From assembly GCA_963575745.1 (NCBI GenBank), contig CAUYUJ010011225.1:780312-844311 (forward strand): a DNA stretch of 64,000 bases, given 5' to 3'. The position numbers were made by a program, and so were the translations under genes. Source of the stretch: Prorocentrum cordatum. Taxonomy: Eukaryota; Sar; Dinophyceae; Prorocentrales; Prorocentraceae. Positions 53,119 to 64,000 of this stretch are shown here, one piece after another; position 1 is the stretch's first letter; each line of letters begins with the position of its first letter. Under the pieces are notes generated by a model that saw only the letters and a list, made by a program, of their open reading frames with translations, made no database searches and was not told the DNA's origin.

Positions 53119-54409
53119 CAGCTCATTCCTGAGGCCAGCTATGATAGTACGCTCTGGCGCCAGACCACGTCGGGGGCGATGCGGCCCTGCCCCGTTGAGA
53201 ACTCAGGCCCCAGGCCAACTTTCTATTCGCGGCTGCGGCGCGGATTCCGATGGGTCTTCAAATGGGGCCCCGCGAACCCATTGTAGCACCCTCTCGGTCT
53301 CCTTCCCTTGTCGGGCCACCCCATCTGGAACGCGATGGATCTCTGGGCGCCAGTGGCGGCCTGGCCCAGGACATCGACCAGGTGGTCGAGGAGGGAGAGG
53401 GCCTCCAGAGCCTCGTCGGATACGAGACTGGGGCGCCCGGGGTCAAACCCATCCGGGGCACGGGCGAACTTCTTGAAGCGGGGGCTCACCACCTGCAACT
53501 GCTGCGGGGTGACGGGATCCCACGGGAACTCAAATTGTCGGCAGGTCCAGCTCGCGGCGACCAGGCTCTCCACCGGCCATCTACGCTGCTTTCCAGAGAC
53601 GTCGCCCCTCAGCGAGTCGAACTGACAACTAGCCAGAAAATGAGCCACTGGAAGGGGCTAGTTCCTCGTCGACGGCCCCCCCACTCCGCAGAAATCTGAG
53701 CGCGACAGCTTCTTCACGCCAGTCCGCCCGTGATTTCCTAGCTCTTGACTCATCCTCTTATTGGCGCGCATGTACCCACTGTTCCAGGAAGGCCGCAAGA
53801 TGCTCCAGAAGTTGGATCCTGGACCGGGGCTCGAAGGACCCCAGCACATCAGCCGCGTTGGCTAAGGAAGGGTGCCAGCAGCTGTCTCCTGCCTTCAGTG
53901 CTTCCTGGAAGGTCCACCTCGCGTCGGGGGACCACGCCACTGACGAAGAGGCCTTGCCAAGTGGGGGGGGGCTGGGCGGGGTCGCCCAGGAACAGCGCGC
54001 AGAGCTCATCGAGCCTCAAGTACACCAGGGGGGCCCAACCTGGTGAATCGTTATGGTATTGTTCGGTGGCTAAACAGGCCTTCGGGGGCTTGGATTCAAA
54101 GACTAGATGGGCACCTCCAGGAAGCCCGAGACCCCCGTGGCCATGACCCCTATCGAGCACTTCAGACCACGCCCCAGGTCTGGTAGAGCCGATCGAGGAT
54201 CTTTGTGCCCATCGCGCGGTCCTCGCCAACGCCCATGCACGACCCTCGTTTGTCGCCCCTCCCGGGGGCGAGGTAGTTCCGAAGCTCCTGGGCAGCGTCG
54301 TCGCAGTTGTTTTTTTTGTTTGGGGGGGGGCTTATGAAGGGCCCGGGAGGCACATGTTGGTACTTCGTTTGGGGACCTTGACACGCGCGTCTCCCAAAGG
54401 CCTGCCTGA

Positions 54410-55130
54410 AACCTAAGTAGACAGATCGATGGGGACTGACCGGGGCGCTCAGATCCACGTGCAAAACCTGCGAAGCGTGGTCCAGGATCCTGCTGACCAC
54501 AAACTAATTGATGACCGATGACCAGTCGGACACGAAAGCGGGGCCCTCCGCGGCACGAACAATTGCGCTGAGCTGACTGAGAGGGGAGCCTGCTGTGAGA
54601 TCAGCGGGGCTCATGTTGACTTCCCCGAGGATGATAAATGGCACGCTGTGGCTGAACATGTTTTCCCATAGCCTCTTCGTGACTTTAACGTTGGTTCCTA
54701 TCATGCCGACCGAATCCTCGAGGTAAGCATAATGGATGTCGAATCAATTTAGCCCCGCACTCCTGACACAGCATCGGGCAACATGCCCTTCTACTGTAAC
54801 AGGTGAGGCTTCAGGAAGTACCCGAGCATCCAGATATCTTTCGCACAGCAATCAACGCACCTCCTGATGGTCTATCTGAGCCTGACTCCGATAAAGGATA
54901 TGAGCCACCAAAGACACGCCAGCCTTGCCGTTGGATTCTCGAGCGCATCGCATCGTAAAGCCCACCGCGAAGCGAGTGTTCCTGGAAAAGAACAGCATCC
55001 GCGTCAGTGGCCCTGAACAACTCAGAGAAGCCGGGTGTCCGGCTTCGCCCCGCGACTCCATCAATCTCATCTTGGGCCCGCCCACTTCAGTTCGACCCAT
55101 TGCAAGTGGCGAATTTTGGCCCAAATTCTG
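54410..55130 (-). pseudogene. Apurinic-endonuclease-like domain of LINE, decayed
   Basis: Three pieces in shifting frames: QEHSLRGGLYDAMRSRIQRQ then GGALIAVRK (54800-55020); FIILGEVNMSPADL (54504-54704); SRILDHASQVLHVDLSAPVS then PHRSVYLG (54162-54500). The QE and the D/N of the family are partly kept; the Asp of GDFN is Glu and the Phe is Val. Confidence 0.55.
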
Positions 55131-55835
55131 CCGTCCTGGCCCTGGACGGGGCCCTGACCAATCAGACCGACCCTTAGTGAGACATCGGGTTCGGTCGACG
55201 GACGCACAGCTCCCTGCCAGACTGCCCTGTCTGATTCGAGAAGATTGCCTAGATCCGACGAGTCTGCAGTGATTGAGACGACTGATGCCCCCACTGTTGA
55301 GGAACTCGCGCACGTGGACCCACGGGCCGAAGGTTCAACTTGTGATGCGCCAAACGCCGAGGGCCCCGTGGAAGACCCGACAGACGATGCTTTTGGTCGA
55401 TCCATCGCACCGCGTAAGTCCAGCATGGCAACCGAAGTCGAGCGCGTGCCCGAAGCAGCTGGAGTAGCCGCATTCCTAGAGGATTACCCAGCCGAGGAGG
55501 AAGCTGGCGCGCAAGTGAAAACTGATCCACCCAAGGGCGCGCAAACTGCGTTGATCCATCCACCTCGTCCAGGGGAACGAAAACGCGGCTTCTTGCAGGC
55601 TTGAAGCAAGGCTGCTAGGAGTTGCCTCTTGACGGACTCCGATGCTCCATCAATTTGGACACAGGCTCGGGAGTGTCAGACTCGCCCACCTCCATGTACG
55701 GAGTGTTCGCCCCACCATCGTTCCCCCCATCGCAGGGGCGGGTCTCGGTGGAAGAACCCCCACGGTGCCGCTGTACTTCGCCTCCAAGTTTGGGCGGGTC
55801 TCGGGGGGTTGGACCCCCGCAAGCGCGGGCTGGAA

Positions 55836-56144
55836 CTATTCCATGCGCTTGCGAAGCGCTTCAAAATCTGGAAGAGGTGGCCCTTGAGATCCCTGAGAGA
55901 TGCGATCAGCCGCTGCCTTCCTGGCTTCATCAGCAGCTCGACGTTCCATCGCGATGGCTTGCTCGAGCTCTGCTTTCTGAGAGGCCAAATCTCGCAGCTG
56001 TCCTGTGATGCTCTCGAGGGCCTGCTCCATCTTGTCGATCTCCCTTTCCTGTCGAGCCTGTTCTTGCTCCGCGCGCTGAAATGCCCGAGAGGGTGGCAGC
56101 TCGTCGCGCTTGGCTTGCTGGGCTGACCCACCGTAAACTGGCAA
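55836..56144 (-). pseudogene. Coiled-coil ORF1-like segment of LINE
   Basis: RAEQEQARQEREIDKMEQAL and ITGQLRDLASQKAELEQAIA have clear heptads. It ends PPLPDFEALRKRME. Confidence 0.5.
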
Positions 56145-56229
56145 TGAACGCGCGCGCTTCCGTGGGCAGCAGACCGAGTTTCTCTCTGAGGGGCAGAAGA
56201 ACGCGCAAATGTTATTTCATACCGGCCGT

Positions 56230-57190
56230 GCAACAATTTCCAGCATCCGACTCTCCGCTTCCACATCCACCTGTCGACCTCCAGCGTCCATCAGCTCAAC
56301 ATTACGACCGCCAACCTCTAGCATGCGATTCTTCACTTCCACCTCCACCGATCGACCCCCCTACCTCCGCCAGCTCAACATTACGACCTCAACCTCTAGC
56401 GTCCGACTTTCCATTTCCACCTTCACCTATCGACCTCCAGCGTCCATCTGCTCAACATTACGACCTCCAACCTCTAGCATCCGGCTCTCCACTTCAGCTC
56501 GACCTATCGACCTCCAGCGTCCACCAGCTCAGCACTCCGATCTCCAACCCCTAGCATCCGACTTTCCATTTCCAGCTCCACCGATCGACCTGCAACGTTC
56601 ACCAGCTCAACATTGACCTCCTTCCTCTAGCATGCGACGTTCCGCTTCCACCTCCACCGATCGACCTCCAGCGTCCATCAGCTCAACATCACGGCGTCCA
56701 ACCTCCAGCATCTGACTTCCCATTTCCCCCTCCACTCATCGACCTCCAGCGTCCACCAGGTCAGCACTCCGACTTGCAATCTCCAGCTTCCGACTCTCCA
56801 CCTCCACTTCCACCGATCGACCTCCAACGATCATCAGCTCAACATTAAGACCTCCAACCTCCAGCATCCGGCTCTCCACTTCCAGCTCGACCAATCGGCC
56901 TCCAGCGCCCACCAGCAAGCACTCCGACCACCACCGTCTAGCATCCGACTTTCGATCCACCTCCGCCTATCGACCTCCAGCGTCCAACAGCCCCGCATTC
57001 CGACCTCCAGCCTCTAGCATCCGATTCTCCACTCCCGCCTCTATTTGTCGACTTCCGACGCCCACCAAATCAGCATTCCAACCACCAACTTGCAGCATCC
57101 GACTCTCGACTTCCACCTCCACCAATCAACCTCCACCCTCCACCAGCACACAACATCCCGACCGCAAAATTCTAGCCTCCGACTTCCCGT
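56230..57190. repeat. About 79-bp satellite, about 12 units
   Basis: Unit of the type CGACCTCCAGCGTCCATCAG / CTCAACATTACGACCTCCAA / CCTCTAGCATCCGACTCTCC / ACTTCCACCTCCACCGAT. CATCCGAC recurs at about 56239, 56319, 56398, 56478, 56555 and so on. It lies inside the degenerate LINE. Confidence 0.9.
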
Positions 57191-57568
57191 TTCCACCACC
57201 AATCGACCTCCAGCTCATGGGCCTTCGGCTGCGCGTGTATTTGCGCCCTGAGTCGTATCTAAAGGATGTGTCAAAGAGCTCGTGAAAGCACGAGTGATCC
57301 TGCGCCCGTGTGCACTGGATTGGAGTTCCGAGGCGTTCAATTCGTTCGTGTTTGGTTTGGGCTGCGCGATTACAGAAAGGACGATGACATCCACGGGATT
57401 ATCCGACAGGCTCACGCCACAGACGCGACGACTTCAACGAAACTACGTCACTACAACAGAGGAGTGGGAATACATCGAACATCAACTCGTGAGGTACGCA
57501 TTATCCTGAGCAAGCCTCCGACGCGCGCTGCCTCTCATGCGAGGCCATGGCCTCACCCGTCTCGCCCT

Positions 57569-57943
57569 TCAGGTGCCCGGGCGCATGCCCGCACAGGCGA
57601 TCCGATCCGATCCGATGTCCTCGAATTTGCCGGTAGTGCAGAGCTGCTGCAGACGGTGCAGCTCCTCCATGGCTCCCTTGGGTTGGCCCTGGCTTGGCCG
57701 AAGGGAGGGCTGCGGGTCGATGCCTGTCCCCTTCTGCCCCTCGGCTCCTCCCTTCTGGCTGCCACCAGCACCTCCCCCCGCGCGGACCCACGGAGCCTGA
57801 TTCCAGGCCCCTGCCCGAGGATGCGGATTAGAAATGCCAAGCGGTAGCCAGCAGCGGAAGTGCGGCGGATTCTTCTTGCAACCGCGGGTGGAGCAGGCGG
57901 CCCCCACTTCAGTTCCTGCGAACCGCCCGCCGCTGCGGGCCAT
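57569..57943 (-). pseudogene. LINE ORF1-like N-terminal part with Cys motif
   Basis: ACSTRGCKKNPPHFRCWLPL then Gly/Ala/Pro-rich linker and MEELHRLQQLCTTGKFEDI. The C..C...H....C arrangement is like small zinc motifs in dinoflagellate LINE ORF1 proteins. Confidence 0.4.
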
Positions 57944-58000
57944 CAGCTTTTGGATATGGGAGGAACGGAAAGGCTCCCCCCCCAGCTGAACATTGGAGGT

Positions 58001-59159
58001 GACAAGAGGATGCGTCTGGCGTTCCCTGTGGTAATCGATTGTTGTCGCACGGCGGCGGGGAAACCTGCAATCTCGAGCCCCCGCGACGCGGGGTTCGAAC
58101 TTGAGCCAAAAACGCTACCGTCCTCCTCCTCCTCTTTCTCCTCCTCCTCCTCTTCCTCCTCCTTCTTGTCTCCTTCCTCTTCCTCCACCCCCCCGCCACC
58201 CGTTTCGACAGCACGCGCCCTCCCACCCCCACGGATCCACGGTGGGGGGGTGGGGGAGTATCATCCCACTCGGAGTATTCTCCGAGGGGGGTCATCGACC
58301 CCCTATTGTTCATTCGTCGCCGATGGGGAGCCCCAGTCCGCCCAGGGCCATCTGGATTCGCTCTCTGAGGCCCATCGCCGATCTATCGGCCGCTTCCAGA
58401 TCTGGGCTTATCGCCGATCTATGAGAGGCCAGTCGCCGATTCCAGGTCGATGTTTCTCCTCCACCCCGCCCCCCCCGTGCTGCCCCCCCTCACGCCCTAT
58501 CGCTTCTCCTCATGGTCGGAGGCAGCGGAGGCAGGGCGCACGCTACTGGGCCAGATCCGCTGCAGATGTCTCGGGCGGGGCGCCAAGAAGCAGCGACACC
58601 ACACGGCCGCGAGTGCCCACCCCCGATTCCTGGGACATTCGCCCGGAATCAAACAGGTCCAGAGGGAAGCGGGCCCCGAGGCTGTTCGCCTTGCACGGGC
58701 CTCGGGATTGTCCGGAAACGATCTCGGGACAAAGAGCGGTTCATGACCCGTTTTCATCAGAACCCGTTTGATTCATGCCCAGATATTGGTGCGTGTGTGT
58801 CGTTGTTGTTTTAGATTCGGGATGAGGTCCCATGTCAGGCCTCCCACTTGCCCTCGTCCTCGTCATCATTGTTCCCCTTCTCGTGTTCATGTCGGTCGTT
58901 GGTTCTTCCGCTTACTGTCCTCTTGCGATGGCGAGTGGAGCAATTCAGCGGGCGACTATTCTTCATATTCCTCATCCGTTCCTGGACGTAGCAAGCATCG
59001 CAGGCTTCCTCTTCGTGGGGGGAATCACGGCAACGACACCATCATCATCGTCATCATCATCGTTATCATAATCATCATGATCGCCATGATCATCCTCATC
59101 ATCATCATCGTCGTCGAAGTACCCATTCGGCACAAACCTGCTCTGCCGCCGGTACTTAC
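58001..59159. other. No supported gene; TCC and ATC microsatellites
   Basis: (TCC)n at 58115-58190 and (ATC/CAT)n at 59040-59115. ORFs across them are low complexity. Confidence 0.45.
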
Positions 59160-59943
59160 CACACGGACGCCACTCTGGCCCCACCCCTCAGAAGGGGGGC
59201 TCTCATGGATGGCCGCTGCGCGCGCAGTGCTGCCGTGCTCGCGGGCGGCCACTGCTGATGCACCAGTTCATGAATGTCGCGATGAGCATCTACCTGCACC
59301 TGCGATGCATGCTGAACGCTGCAGCGCCTCGCCTCTTGGCGTGCGGCGCTCGCGCGCACAGGCGAACAGACGCAGAAAACGGTGCCGAGCCTTTCATGCT
59401 GGTGCGACGCTGGGCCCTCCCCCTGGCCTCGACATGGTGCTGCTGAAGGACCTCGAGTTCAAGCCGATGCCACAGGAGGAGGGCTCTTTGGCGATGGAGC
59501 CCAAGATCGACGCGCTGACAAAGAACATGGAGTTGCTGACAAAGAACATGGAGTCTCTTGCAGCCGAGGCCCTCCCCGAGACGTCTCTCGACGAGACGAA
59601 GGATGCGGTGGCGCCACTCCCGAGGCTCGCTCGAGCCTTTCGGCTTCTGGAGAACGATGTGAATATTGCCGACTCCTACAAGTTCCCTGAGGAGATCGTT
59701 GACGCTATTCGGCTGGGGCTCACGCAGAGCCACAACTACTTCGAGGCGCTCGACATTGCCATGGAGCTCGCACCCACGTCCCAGGTCTGGGACCAACCAC
59801 GCACACCAGTACAGCTGGGGCGATTGGAAGTAGCACCGAATGACGCAATGCAGAAGCACGAGAACTATTACGACGCTCTCACGAGAACGATTACCACTGA
59901 GTACGCCGAGAATTTTCTCTGCCTCCTCGAAGACTATGGTTAG
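59160..59943 (+). CDS. Terminal exon(s) of unknown plus-strand gene
   Basis: The best-supported part is about 59430-59943: PPPGLDMVLLKDLEFKPMPQ, DALTKNMELLTKNMESLAAE, LARAFRLLENDVNIADSYKF, EEIVDAIRLGLTQSHNYFEA, QKHENYYDALTRTITTEYAE, ending FLCLLEDYG and TAG. Helical and acidic, with two internal duplications (TKNME twice; NYFEALDIA/NYYDALTRT). The same frame is open further upstream through Arg-rich sequence, but the true 5' border is unknown. No family recognised. Confidence 0.55.
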
Positions 59944-60129
59944 CTCCGCACCTCGCCCCTTTGCCCATCAGCCTGGCCTGCCCTGCTTGAGCATTAGGCC
60001 TGCACGCGCGCACATAGCGAGTATAGGGACCCAGCTCCCTGCGACGGGATAATCCAGTGTATATCACGATAGCTGCACGCGTCCTCATAGACAGTTCCAG
60101 CTAGATTTTGTTTTCCCTTATGTCGATGG

Positions 60130-60185
60130 ATGGAAAAAATCATCGTCGTCGTCATCGTCATCGTCATCATCAGCATCAGCATCAA

Positions 60186-60217
<32 letters not shown>

Positions 60218-60222
60218 GCAGC

Positions 60223-60253
<31 letters not shown>

Positions 60254-60310
60254 ACAACATCATCATCAACCGCATCAGCATCAGCATCAGCATCGTCATC
60301 ATCATCATCG
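60130..60310. repeat. ATC/CAT microsatellite
   Basis: (ATC)n with GTC/AGC/AAC variants. Confidence 0.9.
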
Positions 60311-60734
60311 CTCCCCTAGACCTCCGAACTCTTGATTTCAACCCCCGCAGTGTTTCAGCGAATCACGGAAGAGTGGGGGCGACGTTCCACTCGGACTGGC
60401 ACTGGCAGCGGAGGCGGAAGGTGAGACGGAAGAGGCGGCGCAGAGGGGGACGAGGGGCGGAACAGGATCAAGGGGGGAAGGAGGAGGAGGAGGAGGAGGA
60501 GAAGTAGGAGGAATAATAATAAGCATAATAATACTAATAACCAGAAGAAACATAACGATACTGATACTAGCAATAAGACTAAGACTGATAATAAGAACAG
60601 TAAGAACACGAATAATAATGAGAAGAGGAGGAGGAGAAGGAGAGTGGTGAGCTAGATGTGGAGGAGCAGGAGAAGGAGGACGGAGGAGGGAGGATGTAGT
60701 GGGATGAGGAGGCTGACGAGGATGAGGAGATGGA

Positions 60735-60805
60735 TCAAGGGGAGGAGGAGGAGGAGGAGGAGGAGGAGGAGGAGGAGGAGGAGGAGGAGGAGGAGGAGGA
60801 GGGGG
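60735..60805. repeat. GGA microsatellite
   Basis: (GGA)n, about 22 units; also (GGA)n at 60478-60505. Confidence 0.9.
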
Positions 60806-60819
60806 TACGAGAAGAGGGA

Positions 60820-61280
60820 AGGGGAACGAATCCCCACCACCTGTCACCAAGCGCCACTATTTTGCTAACAGCCGACAGCTTCCGCTGACTGCCGCGAACC
60901 GCAACTGATGTCAGCTGGCCGCCGCACGTTGCCATCAGTCGCCGAGGGTCTCGCGGGCAACTGCAAAAACCCGCCCAGAAACCAGCGCAGCATCGAAACG
61001 ATCGCATCGCGATGCTACCGAGATCTCCAACTGAGGCGTTCCAGAAAGGACCTCGCCGTCGAAGATCGAAGGAGTTGCCCTCTCTCCCTCGGCGGAAGGG
61101 CTGCAGAAGGGCGGCGGACGCCGGGACGAGGCCAGCGGAAGCCTGCGAAACGATGCGCCCCCAAGAGTTGGCAACATTTTTGGGTTCAGGGTTTCCGGAA
61201 TCGGTCAATGTATTCAAGAGGCTTACGACATTCCGCCGACCCCCAGAAGTGGCCAGGAGACCACGGTTGAGGCGTCGTGG
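60820..61280. other. Possible coding stretch, strand undecided
   Basis: Open in several frames: plus RPQELATFLGSGFPESVNVF, minus EPKNVANSWGRIVSQASAGL. No splice or motif support. Confidence 0.25.
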
Positions 61281-61284
61281 GCTT

Positions 61285-61860
61285 CTTGGGCACTACCTGG
61301 GGACTCTTGTGGCCGTCTTGAGCTGTTTCGGGTCCTGGTGGAGCCTCGGGGAGGCAGTTTTGAATCGCTTTGGGGGTCGTATTACTTGCTCTTTTGGGCG
61401 TCTTGGGAGCCTCCTGGGCCTTATTGGGGCCTCTTTTGGGCAGCTTGGGGGTTTCTTGAGGCCTTTTTCGTGCGGAGCATGGGATTTTCGTTTCGTGTTA
61501 TCCCTCTTGGTTTCTTTTGGAGTCTTCTTTGAACAATATTTGGCCGTCTTGGGCCCCTCTTTGGCCGTCGTGTAACCCTCTTGGGCCGTCCTCGGGCCCT
61601 CGTAAGAGCCTCTTGGGCAATTCTGGGGCGGTGTTCGGGGCCTCTTGGGCCGTCTTTCAGCGTGTGCAGCTTGAGAAGACGACAAACCCACAAACAATGA
61701 AAAACCAAAGGACAACAATTTATTTTTGCCTCCCAGGGCCCTCTCGGGAAGGCTCTTGGGCTTCTCTTGAATCATCTCGATAGCGTCTTGGACGTCTTGG
61801 AGCCATCGCAGTCGTCTTGGGTCAACCGTTCGGCGATTCAGGATCGTCTTGGAACGTTTC
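61285..61860. repeat. CTCTTGGGG minisatellite, array 3
   Basis: Degenerate units such as GGGCCTCTTTTGGGCAGCTT and GTCTTGGGCCCCTCTTTGGC. Confidence 0.65.
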
Positions 61861-62094
61861 TGAGGCCACGGAAGGCAGATTTCGCAGCTCAAGAGTCTCC
61901 GGTGATGCGCCTAGGAGTCTGGGCATCCCCCCTTTAAACGAGATGTTGCACCTTGGGGGTGGGGGAAAGGGGGAGGGGGACAGCCAATCATCTCACGCGC
62001 CTTCTCGCCCCCAGCAAGCGGGGGTCGGTGGATGTTCTAACGTCCGAGGCGGGGATTTGTCGGTGAGCACCGCCTGGGGGATTGATCTTCGGGG

Positions 62095-62205
62095 ACGTCG
62101 GCAGGCGGTGGATATGGATATTCGGGGAGCCCAGGGCCGACATATCCATGTCCACTGCCCGCTGGGGTCCCTGTGCGTCGGTTTCCGAGGCGGTGGATAT
62201 GGACA
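62095..62205. repeat. Inverted and direct GGTGGATATGGA repeats
   Basis: GGCGGTGGATATGGATAT (about 62104) is inverse to ATATCCATGTCCACTGCC (about 62140) with three mismatches, and is repeated directly at about 62190. Confidence 0.6.
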
Positions 62206-62209
62206 GATC

Positions 62210-63240
62210 CCCTCCTCGCATAAAGGGGGTTTTGTCCACCACTGATCCTGTGGCGGCTATGACGCTGTAGCGTGGTGCAGTCACGACGCCATGGCGTTGC
62301 ACGGTGGTTGCGCTCTGCGTTCGACAGGCTCCTCGTTATTGTTCCCCCCATTTTTGGAGGGTTCCTCTTCGGGTCTCTTGGGGGCCTTCGGGAGGCCTCC
62401 TTGGGGTGTCGGGGCTCTCTTCGGCGCGATGGTTACTACGCTCTCCCGAAGAAACTCGGTCTTGGGGCCTTCCCAGGGCGGCATTGAGCTTTACTGAGGG
62501 TCATTGGGCCATATAGGGGTCGCCTTGAAGACATGTCTGGGCCGTCCTCGTCGGGGGCGTCTGGGACTCGAGAGTTTCCCCAGGCCACCTAATGCCAACA
62601 AGCCTCGAAAGCCAACCACACGGAGACTTGTTGAGATCTTCTGTGTTTGTGAACCCCGAGATCCTCGTTGAAGGTTTCCTTGGGTGCTTCTTGGAGGCTT
62701 CCTCGCGCCACTTGAGGGCATGCTGGTGTGCCTAATTTGGAGAGTCGGCTGGTCGCAACGGCATTGTCTTCGAGCGTCGTGCAGTCGTCTCGTGGCGTTC
62801 TCGACCCGTCATGAGACCAGCGCGTGGCTGAGTTGTGCGCGCGAAGGCAAGGGGGGCCGTTGACTCGCCACATCGGCTGCCCTTGTCTTCCTGCTCACCC
62901 TTCTTCACTTTTGTCGCCATTCCTCCTCGTCCCCGTCGTCGCCCCTCCTGCGCCATCCCCCCCTCCCTCTTACTCGCCCTCCCCCTTGCTCCTCCTCCTC
63001 CTCCTCCTCATCCCTTCTCCCCCTGCCTCCTTCGTTGCCCCGCGCTCCCGCGCCCCCCGCGCGCCGGGGTTGGGAGACGCCAAGGGGGCAGGAGGTCAGA
63101 GGAGGGAAGAGGAAGAGGAGGAGGACGAGGCTCCTCTGCACGAACTTCTGGCACAGCGTGCCACGCGGGCGTGCACACCCACCCACACCCACATCCTTGT
63201 TCCTTATTATTTTATACCCCCACCTACCTCGTATTCCGGC
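62210..63240. other. No supported gene
   Basis: GC-rich spacer with T/C tracts at 62930-63030. Nothing recognisable. Confidence 0.4.
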
Positions 63241-63244
63241 CGAT

Positions 63245-63945
63245 AGCAACCCAATCCGGGACCTCCGATCCGGACTGTAAGAAATCCATACAAAGTGGCC
63301 GTTGTTCTTCTCAACATCGTCTTTCTTGTCGTCGACGATGCGAAAAGCGTGGCAGGAATGGGACGCGGCGCACATCGCGCGCGGGAGTCAATCTGGGCCC
63401 GCCCATCCTGACTGTAAAAAATTAATACAAAGCCTTCGTTTATTCCTCTCAGCATGGCCTGCCTTGTCGCCGACGGTGCGAAATATGTGGCAGCAATGGG
63501 GCGCGGCGCACATATGGGACGCGGCGCACATCGCGCGCGGCCGTCAATCCGGGCCCGCCCATCCTGACTGTAAAAAATCAATACAAAGTCTCTGTTTTTT
63601 CCTCTCAGCATGGCTTGCCTTGTCGCCGACGGTGCGACATTTTATGTGGCAGGAATGGGGCGCGGCGCATATCGCGCGCGGACGTCCATGCGGGCTGCGG
63701 GCCCCCCCATCCTGATTGTAAAAAACAATACGGAAGTGCCGTTTTTCCTTTCATCATGGCCTGTCTTGTCGTCGACGATGCGAAGCGCGTGGCAGGAATG
63801 GGGCGCAGCGCACATCGCGCGGGGACTTTCTGGGGCAACCCCAAGGCGGGAGAGGCCACCTTACGTGTCAGAAACAATGCCATGCTGATTTTCCCTGCCC
63901 ACATAGCTGTTCTTGTCGTCCACCCCGCAAAAGTGCATGGCACGA
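63245..63945. repeat. About 155-bp satellite, four to five units
   Basis: Each unit carries CATCCTGACTGTAAAAAA.TCAATACAAAG, TCAGCATGGCCTGCCTTGTC, GTGGCAGGAATGGGGCGCGG and GCACATCGCGCGCGG. Units start near 63255, 63405, 63562, 63712 and, decayed, 63880. Confidence 0.85.
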
Positions 63946-64000
63946 ATTGGGCGCGCCCCCCCCCCGCTCGAAGTTAATGAAATGACCTTCTCGCTTGGGC

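Larger units (their letters stand above)
51669..58000 (-). mobile_element. Degenerate LINE retrotransposon
   Basis: Minus-strand order: a Cys-bearing segment CSTRGCKKNPPHFRCWLP (about 57890) and a helix MEELHRLQQLC (ORF1-like, 57943-57569); a 79-bp satellite (56230-57190); a coiled coil (56144-55836); endonuclease-type segments DADAVLFQEHSLRGG (about 54980), ILGEVNMSPADL (about 54620), and SRILDHASQVL with APVSPHRSVYLG (about 54460); reverse-transcriptase surroundings with YGLNARGLAPNQVLTVSRK (about 52430); and a C-terminal knuckle MCPMCGEHEDNVWERV (about 51690). The endonuclease motif normally GDFN is GEVN here. Frames change many times and no YxDD was found. Clearly non-functional. Confidence 0.65.

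Noticed and set aside
56081-56616. Plus ORFs in the 79-bp satellite
   Set aside because: Ser/Pro/Arg shadows of the tandem repeat.
58768-59159. 5' part of the 391-codon plus ORF
   Set aside because: Runs through an ATC microsatellite (IIIVIIIVII); only the part after about 59160 looks like protein.
1-64000. tRNA, rRNA, riboswitch or bacterial operon signals
   Set aside because: None seen by eye; the coding signal is intron-split and eukaryotic.

Overview
This looks like dinoflagellate nuclear DNA. The evidence is: tightly packed head-to-tail genes on one strand, introns whose reading phases only close if many donors are GC as well as GT (AG|GC...AG), two degenerate copies of the dinoflagellate spliced leader just upstream of intronless genes, a retro-type cytosine methyltransferase gene, LINE-like debris, and heavy loads of mini- and microsatellites. 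The strongly GC-rich composition suggests a GC-rich genus such as Prorocentrum, but that is inference. No bacterial, organellar, tRNA or rRNA feature was seen.

Layout. From 1 to 36 kb every supported gene is on the minus strand. In transcription order these are: a very large gene (35972 to 16726; zinc-finger, NLS and Lys/Asp-repeat protein of unknown function) with a 5.9-kb intron holding a retroelement remnant; a small intronless Cys-rich ORF (14890-14384); a three-exon, 144-residue gene with a leader like a plastid-targeting presequence (14038-12756); a C5 cytosine-DNA methyltransferase-like gene with one in-frame TGA (11140-7382); a roughly 960-residue RG-rich N-terminus protein with two compensating frameshifts (5929-2649); and the start of another gene leaving the window (2549 to below 1). 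From 36 to 64 kb the DNA is repeat-dominated: MITE-like and foldback elements, satellites, a degenerate LINE (about 58.0 to 51.7 kb, minus) and fragments of two plus-strand genes (44.0-48.9 kb, coiled coil; about 59.2-59.94 kb).

Most notable. (1) A 1.2-1.4 kb composite repeat occurs twice, each time inside an intron; the second copy fills its intron almost exactly, so it behaves like an introner. (2) The methyltransferase gene is uninterrupted, carries a spliced-leader relic upstream and has a single TGA inside the catalytic domain, which suggests a retro-processed gene. (3) A 21-bp satellite with a palindromic core stays open as heptapeptide repeats.

Exon borders are my reading of phase and AG/GT/GC signals. 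All exon joins need transcript support.
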